The notes under the pieces are model-generated. The model searched no databases. It was not told the origin of the DNA and worked only from the letters and a program-made list of their open reading frames with translations. Below, piece by piece: positions 1 to 3,393 of a stretch of DNA of 6,284 nucleotides. Position numbers and translations under genes: made by a program. Origin of the DNA: an uncultured Ruminococcus sp. (GTDB lineage: Bacteria; Bacillota_A; Clostridia; Oscillospirales; Ruminococcaceae); the NCBI GenBank assembly GCA_937880065.1, contig CALFMA010000160.1, forward strand, positions 1 to 6,284. Reading direction: 5' to 3'. Within the stretch, counting starts at the first letter, position 1. Every line of letters begins with the position of its first letter.

Positions 1-395
1 CGTACGCGCACCCCAAGGCATCTGCCGCATCGTTTGAGTGGCAGAAGGCTCTTTACGATGCCGCCGTAGCCGCCACGGGACTTCGCGGCAACAGGTCGAC
101 TCCGCTCGCAAGGAAAAATCTGCACGAGGTCAGGGAGAGCAAAATGCCCGCCGTCCTTATGGAATGCGGCTTTATGGACAGCGCGACCGATTGCCCGATA
201 ATTCTCACCGAGGATTTCGCCGATAAGATAGCAAGCGCATTTTGCGACGTTATCGTCGCAAAATGCGGTGCTGTAAAAAAGGCGGATGCTCTCTATCGCG
301 TGCAGGTCGGCGCGTTTGAAAAGCGCGAAAACGCAAAGGCTCTGCTTCGGGAGCTTCAAAACGCGGGCTTTGAGGGATATATCAGGGAGGATTGA
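1..395 (+). CDS. N-acetylmuramoyl-L-alanine amidase (Amidase_3 type), 3' end, with short SPOR-like tail; 5' truncated by window
   Basis: The frame is open from base 3 to the TGA at 393-395 and has no start in the window, so about 130 C-terminal residues are visible. They begin YAHPKASAASFEWQKAL and continue through LRGNRSTPLARKNLHEVRES to MPAVLMECGFMD. That last stretch matches the end of the zinc-dependent Amidase_3 fold, where the Glu of the '(V/M)E.GF' motif (codon 162-164) is the catalytic acid. The zinc ligands lie upstream, outside the window. These enzymes cut the amide bond between N-acetylmuramic acid and L-alanine in peptidoglycan. The last ~35 residues (from about base 288), with RVQVGAFEKRENA, look like the first half of a SPOR peptidoglycan-binding domain (usually about 70 residues). 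Codon use is GC-rich, like the 3' third of the neighbouring ABC-F gene and unlike the rest of the window. An ATG at 144 is only an internal Met. The role could be autolysis, sporulation or prophage lysis; the visible part does not decide. Confidence 0.85.
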   Translation, partial: YAHPKASAASFEWQKALYDAAVAATGLRGNRSTPLARKNLHEVRESKMPAVLMECGFMDSATDCPIILTEDFADKIASAFCDVIVAKCGAVKKADALYRVQVGAFEKRENAKALLRELQNAGFEGYIRED

Positions 396-396
396 G

Positions 397-2310
397 TCAC
401 CCTTCCGTTTCCTCGTATATTTCAAGTAGGCGTTCCTCGATCTCCTCGATGCGCTTCGCTATCTCGGCGGCGCGGACGTAATCGCTTGCCGCATCGCCGT
501 ATAGCTCGGCGTTGAGCGTGTCAAGCTCTGCGTCAAGCTCGGCTTCTTCCTTTTTCAGCCTTTGCAATCGTGCCTCGGCACGGCGTGCCTCTGCCGCCTC
601 GCGCTTGCTTCGCAGATATGCTTCCTTGTTGCTTTCTGCGGCGGCGGGTGCGGCGGCGGTGGGGGCAGAGCGCACGGAAAGCCGCTCTGCTTCCTCGCGC
701 CACTCGTCCCAAGCCGCGCCGATGCGCGAAACTCTGACGTCGTGCAACGCGCCGCCCTCGTCAAAGCCGAGGATGCGCGTGGCGAGCTTGGAGATAAAGG
801 TTCGGTCGTGGGATACGCAGATAACCGTTCCGTCGTAGCCCGAAAGCGCTTCCTCAAGCGCCTCGCGCGAGCCGATGTCAAGGTGGTTTGTCGGCTCGTC
901 AAGGACGAGAAGGTTCATTTTTGACAGCATCAGCTTTACAAGCGTGAGCCTTGCTCGCTCTCCGCCGCTGATAACTCCTGTTTCCTTGAAAACATTCTCC
1001 CCCACAAATCGCACCTGTGCAAGGAGATTTCGCACTTCTAAATCCGAAAGCAAAGGATAGCGGCTGTGAAGTTCCTCCATAACCGTCAGTTCACGGTTGA
1101 GGTTTGTGCTTTCCTGCTCAAAATATGAAATCTTGATATTTGTATTCCAGCGGACAGTTCCCTGATGTGGCAGAAGTCCCTGAATAATTTTCAGCAATGT
1201 GGATTTTCCAATGCCGTTATCACCGATAATTCCGATTTTTTCGCCTCTGCGTACATCAAAGCTTACGCTGTCAACGAGGGTTTTGCGATTTGCTCCCTCA
1301 CCTACAGAAATATCGGTATTCTTCACTTTCAGCACATCAAGGGGCGGTTCAACGGCATATGTAAAGTTGATTTTAGCGTGTTTTTCCTCGTGGAAAGGCT
1401 TCTCAATACGCTCAATTTTTTCAAGCTGTTTTCGTCTGCTCTGTGCCATTTTCGTGGTAGACGCACGGACGAGATTTCTCGCCACATAGTCCTCCATTTT
1501 TGCAATCTGCTTTTGCTGCTGCTCATATTCCTTTTCACGGCGGGCGGTATTTTCCTCACGCTGACGGATAAAGGCGGAATAATTGCCCTTGTAGCGTGTG
1601 AGAATTCCCCTTTCAATTTCGCAGATTGAAGTACACAACTTATCGAGGAAATATCGGTCATGGCTGACAATGAGAACTGCTCCACGATAGCTGCGAAGAT
1701 AATCTTCAAGCCACATAATCGTCTTGAAATCAAGGTGGTTAGTCGGCTCGTCAAGAATAAGCAGATTTGGTTCTTCAAGGAGAAGTTTCGAAATACAAAG
1801 ACGAGTTTTTTCGCCGCCGCTGAATCCCGATACTCTGCGGTTCAGCTGCTCCCCTGAAAATCCCATACCATTGAGAACGGTACGGATTTTCACATCTGTG
1901 TTGTAGCCGTCATTGGCTTCAATCCATGATGAAAGCTGCTGGTATTCGTCGGCTGAGGAGTTGTCACCAAGCTGAATTTCAAGCTCAATGTCACGGAGTC
2001 GCTCCATAGCTTTATGGACAGGCTCAAAGACCTTGTTCATCTCCTCCATAACGGTATTTTCGGAGTCAAGACCGCCCATTTGCTCCAGATAGCCGATAGA
2101 TGTCTTTTGTGCAAATGAAATTACACCGTCCTTTTCGGTGAAACGGTCAGGCTCAACCGAACCTGTGAGGATTTTCAGCAGGGTTGACTTTCCACAGCCG
2201 TTATTGCCCACAAGTCCGATTTTATCGTTTTCGTCAACGGTGAGGGATACATTTGAAAGCACCTGTTTACCGTTGTAAAATTTATTTATGTTATTAAGGC
2301 TGACAAGCAT
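397..2310 (-). CDS. ABC-F family ATPase (ribosome-associated, two ATP-binding domains)
   Basis: This is a complete 637-residue protein with two ABC domains and no membrane segments, the ABC-F layout. Such proteins bind the ribosome near the E site and act as translation factors (EttA, Uup, YdiF/YfmR types) or protect against ribosome-targeting antibiotics. NBD1 has Walker A GNNGCGKS at residues 35-42, signature SGGEK at 164-168, Walker B LLILDEPTNHLD at 183-194 and switch His in SHDR at 216-219. NBD2 has Walker A GDNGIGKS at 363-370, SGGER at 448-452, LLVLDEPTNHLD at 467-478 and SHDR at 500-503. An 'arm' insertion lies at about 83-150. The charged interdomain linker at about 245-320 is the helical region that reaches toward the peptidyl-transferase centre. 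An Ala/Pro-rich hinge (549-558) leads to a charged, probably coiled-coil C-terminus (560-637), as in Uup-like proteins. ATG 2310 has AAGGAAG 5 bases upstream and a good promoter. All ATPase motifs are intact. G+C jumps at about base 900, so the last third differs in composition from the rest. Housekeeping or resistance role cannot be told from this. Confidence 0.93.
   Translation of the reverse strand: MLVSLNNINKFYNGKQVLSNVSLTVDENDKIGLVGNNGCGKSTLLKILTGSVEPDRFTEKDGVISFAQKTSIGYLEQMGGLDSENTVMEEMNKVFEPVHKAMERLRDIELEIQLGDNSSADEYQQLSSWIEANDGYNTDVKIRTVLNGMGFSGEQLNRRVSGFSGGEKTRLCISKLLLEEPNLLILDEPTNHLDFKTIMWLEDYLRSYRGAVLIVSHDRYFLDKLCTSICEIERGILTRYKGNYSAFIRQREENTARREKEYEQQQKQIAKMEDYVARNLVRASTTKMAQSRRKQLEKIERIEKPFHEEKHAKINFTYAVEPPLDVLKVKNTDISVGEGANRKTLVDSVSFDVRRGEKIGIIGDNGIGKSTLLKIIQGLLPHQGTVRWNTNIKISYFEQESTNLNRELTVMEELHSRYPLLSDLEVRNLLAQVRFVGENVFKETGVISGGERARLTLVKLMLSKMNLLVLDEPTNHLDIGSREALEEALSGYDGTVICVSHDRTFISKLATRILGFDEGGALHDVRVSRIGAAWDEWREEAERLSVRSAPTAAAPAAAESNKEAYLRSKREAAEARRAEARLQRLKKEEAELDAELDTLNAELYGDAASDYVRAAEIAKRIEEIEERLLEIYEETEG
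878..903. repeat. 26-bp intragenic near-repeat, copy in NBD2 Walker B
   Basis: This stretch encodes LDEPTNHL on the minus strand. It matches 1730-1755 at 25 of 26 positions. The only difference (889 versus 1741) is a synonymous Thr codon change. It lies exactly where the G+C content of the ABC-F gene changes. Confidence 0.85.
1730..1755. repeat. 26-bp intragenic near-repeat, copy in NBD1 Walker B
   Basis: This is the partner of 878-903, in direct orientation and about 850 bp away in the same gene. It encodes the same LDEPTNHL motif of the first ATP-binding domain. Protein conservation explains the shared residues but does not by itself require the same codon choice in both copies. Confidence 0.85.
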
Positions 2311-2314
2311 AAAA

Positions 2315-2368
2315 TCTTCCTTTTCTCTTTAATATTATAATGATACCACATTTTCTTTTTTCTGTCAA
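2315..2368 (-). promoter_or_regulatory. Promoter and ribosome binding site of the ABC-F gene
   Basis: Reading the minus strand there is a perfect -35 TTGACA (2368-2363), a 17-base spacer, and -10 TATCAT (2345-2340) preceded by TGG (2348-2346), which fits an extended -10 TGn. Transcription would start near 2333 and give a leader of only about 20 bases. AAGGAAG at 2322-2316 sits 5 bases before ATG 2310. The short leader leaves no room for the upstream attenuator peptides found before many antibiotic-inducible ABC-F genes, which mildly favours a constitutive role. Confidence 0.75.
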
Positions 2369-2401
2369 CTGCGGCAGATTTGTTCAATGCGTTTTTTTAA
2401 A

Positions 2402-2432
2402 AGCCATTAGCCGTCAGCCGTTAGCCATCAGC
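2402..2432. repeat. Heptanucleotide tandem array, consensus AGCCRTY, 4.4 copies
   Basis: Four successive 7-base units read AGCCATT, AGCCGTC, AGCCGTT and AGCCATC, followed by a partial AGC. The units differ only by transitions at the fifth and seventh bases. The array is noncoding, lies upstream of the ABC-F promoter, and resembles low-complexity intergenic repeats dispersed in clostridial genomes (from memory, not searched). Confidence 0.8.
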
Positions 2433-2459
2433 TTTTTGGACAACTGAAATATTTTGTAG

Positions 2460-2478
2460 GGGCTGCCTTTGGCAGTCC
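2460..2478. repeat. Short hairpin in intergenic DNA
   Basis: GGGCTGCC and GGCAGTCC can pair as an 8-bp stem (one G-U pair on the plus strand) around a TTT loop. No T-run follows on either strand, so it is not a convincing terminator. The surrounding GTAGGGGCTGCC...GCCAGT-like text reminds me of small dispersed palindromic repeats in Clostridia, which I could not check. Confidence 0.45.
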
Positions 2479-2515
2479 GTGCCGAATGTATGAATTTATC
2501 AATATATCGTCATTC

Positions 2516-2529
2516 TGTGTAATTACACA
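2516..2529. repeat. Perfect 14-bp palindrome TGTGTAATTACACA
   Basis: Both halves match exactly around the centre at 2522/2523. It adjoins the T-tract of the ECF gene terminator and is about 150 bp upstream of the ABC-F promoter, too far for a simple operator. It could be a protein-binding site or part of an extended terminator structure. I have no evidence for which. Confidence 0.5.
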
Positions 2530-2561
2530 AAAACGGACGATAGAAGAATAATCTACCGTCC
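2529..2561 (-). terminator. Rho-independent terminator of the ECF S-component gene
   Basis: On the minus strand GGACGGTAGA (2561-2552) pairs with TCTATCGTCC (2544-2535), a 10-bp stem with one G-U wobble and a 7-base loop, followed by GTTTTTGTG. On the plus strand the wobble becomes an A-C mismatch and no T-run follows, so it serves the minus-strand gene that stops at 2621, about 60 bases upstream. Confidence 0.8.
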
Positions 2562-2562
2562 A

Positions 2563-2588
2563 TAATTCTTAATTCTTAATTCTTAATT
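2563..2588. repeat. Heptanucleotide tandem array TAATTCT, 3.7 copies
   Basis: Three exact TAATTCT units (2563-2569, 2570-2576, 2577-2583) are followed by TAATT. The array lies between the ECF stop codon and its terminator hairpin, so it would be transcribed into the 3' tail of that mRNA. It has the same 7-bp period as the array at 2402-2432 but an unrelated sequence. Confidence 0.8.
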
Positions 2589-2620
2589 ACTCCACCGCTA
2601 AAGGCTTAAAAAAAGCAATA

Positions 2621-3160
2621 TTATAACTTAAATTTCTTCTTGAATTCAATACGGTCAAGGAGAAGTGATACAGCCACAAACAATACCGCACTTGTTCCGA
2701 TTTGTACAAGGTATGCCGGAGTTTGTGTAAATGCCGCTGTCAGCGCTCCCATTGAAAATTCCCCTGCCATAACAGTTCCCTCGTAAAAGCTATAGCCGAC
2801 AATGCAGAGAATTCCCGAGGGAATTACCGCAAGAATATTTCTGAGGGTAAGTATCTTTTCTTTTTTATTGCTGAAAAAAGCAGCTGTAACAGCTTTTATG
2901 ACAACAGTTGCAGGAATCCACACAATAAAGCCTGTGAGTCCGTCAGCCAACGCTCCGCCGACAGCGCCTGCCGCCATTGCATAGGGAGTTGGAAGAATAC
3001 ACGCCGCAAGGTAAATAAGTCCGTCACCTGCGTGAGTGTAGCCTGCACCTGTGGGAATGTGAAGATAGGCGGTAAAAACATAAATCAGTGCGGCAAAAAG
3101 ACCTGTGGCAGTTATACGCCGTATTTTCACGCTGCTTGAATGAGTAATTGCTTCTGACAT
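2621..3160 (-). CDS. ECF transporter S component (membrane substrate-binding subunit), substrate unknown
   Basis: This 179-residue, very hydrophobic protein has about six likely membrane segments (near residues 17-33, 46-62, 64-80, 83-96, 108-125 and 146-168) and a basic C-terminus ending EFKKKFKL. Two stretches look diagnostic: YTHAGDGLIYLAA (41-53) and GGALADGLTGFIVWIPATVV (68-87). They match the pattern of the ECF S-component group related to riboflavin/hydroxymethylpyrimidine transporters (PF07155-like), where a 'G..H.GD' loop is followed by 'ALAD...G....P.T...K'. S components bind a vitamin or precursor in the membrane and work with a shared module of two ATPases (EcfA1/A2) and EcfT. None of those is nearby, which fits the 'solitary S component' (group II) arrangement. 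ATG 3160 has an excellent AGGAGGG site 6 bases upstream (3173-3167). The gene has its own promoter and terminator, so it is probably monocistronic. No riboswitch is visible. The family call is firm as a membrane S component; the vitamin is not determined. Confidence 0.82.
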   Translation of the reverse strand: MSEAITHSSSVKIRRITATGLFAALIYVFTAYLHIPTGAGYTHAGDGLIYLAACILPTPYAMAAGAVGGALADGLTGFIVWIPATVVIKAVTAAFFSNKKEKILTLRNILAVIPSGILCIVGYSFYEGTVMAGEFSMGALTAAFTQTPAYLVQIGTSAVLFVAVSLLLDRIEFKKKFKL

Positions 3161-3166
3161 AAAATT

Positions 3167-3241
3167 CCCTCCTGAAATTATTTACTTATCGTCTTATCAA
3201 TAAGTTGTAATAATTATAGCACTATTTTTTTCTTCTTTCAA
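3167..3241 (-). promoter_or_regulatory. Promoter and ribosome binding site of the ECF S-component gene
   Basis: On the minus strand there is -35 TTGAAA (3241-3236), a 17-base spacer, and a perfect -10 TATAAT (3218-3213) preceded by TGC (3221-3219), an extended -10. Transcription should start near 3206, giving a leader of about 45 bases. AGGAGGG at 3173-3167 is 6 bases from the ATG. The leader is too short for a known vitamin riboswitch. Confidence 0.8.
3184..3205. promoter_or_regulatory. Possible operator: inverted repeat at the ECF transcription start
   Basis: ACTTAT (3184-3189) and ATAAGT (3200-3205) form a 6-bp inverted repeat with a 10-base centre, and CTTATC also occurs twice in direct orientation (3185-3190, 3193-3198). 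The site covers about +1 to +22 of the predicted transcript, a typical repressor position. Such short AT-rich symmetry can arise by chance, so this is a weak call. Confidence 0.3.
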
Positions 3242-3330
3242 TAGAAAATTTTAATAATGCTCATTTAATTTTCCACAGATTTTTATTAAATTAGTTTAAG
3301 TGCGGTCGGATTTTTCAGAGATTAGTATTA

Positions 3331-3358
3331 GAAAAGCCCTCCGACCGGAGAGCTTTTC
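3331..3358 (-). terminator. Rho-independent terminator of the rhamnogalacturonan lyase gene
   Basis: On the minus strand GAAAAGCTCTCC (3358-3347) pairs with GGAGGGCTTTTC (3342-3331) around a GGTC loop. The 12-bp stem includes one U-G wobble, and the T-run lies in the 3' arm. The wobble would be a C-A mismatch on the plus strand, so the minus strand is the likely acting one. It lies about 35 bases after the lyase stop codon. Confidence 0.75.
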
Positions 3359-3393
3359 AAAAAGGGTATTATGAAAATGGTTGAAACTATCTT

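Larger units (their letters stand above)
2311..2620. other. 310-bp intergenic region: promoter, repeats and terminator, no gene
   Basis: No reading frame here looks coding on either strand. From left to right it holds the ABC-F promoter (to 2368), a 7-bp tandem array (2402-2432), a short hairpin (2460-2478), a 14-bp palindrome (2516-2529), the ECF gene terminator (2529-2561) and a second 7-bp array (2563-2588). The remainder is AT-rich spacer in which I see nothing further. Confidence 0.7.

Noticed and set aside
38..226. 62-residue plus-strand frame over the amidase end
   Set aside because: It is an out-of-frame shadow of the amidase, is rich in Arg and Ser, and resembles no known protein; the other frame gives clear amidase motifs.
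512..924. Plus- and minus-strand frames of 108-120 residues within the 3' end of the ABC-F gene
   Set aside because: GC-rich DNA has few stop codons, so long shadow frames are expected; their Ser/Ala/Arg-rich translations show no domain.
1165..1629. 154-residue plus-strand frame antisense to the ABC-F gene
   Set aside because: It is antisense to a gene with intact ATPase motifs, and the hydrophobic run comes from the reverse complement of the charged linker codons.
2334..2368. TTGACA (2368-2363) paired with the perfect TATAAT at 2339-2334
   Set aside because: The spacer would be 23 bases, which is too long; TATCAT at 2345-2340 gives a 17-base spacer and an extended -10.
2402..2588. CRISPR array
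   Set aside because: The repeats are 7-base units placed end to end with no spacers, and no cas gene is present.
3161..3241. Vitamin riboswitch before the ECF gene
   Set aside because: The predicted leader is only about 45 bases and contains no conserved riboswitch core that I recognise.
3331..3358. Bidirectional terminator
   Set aside because: On the plus strand the stem has a C-A mismatch and is followed by an A-run, not a T-run.
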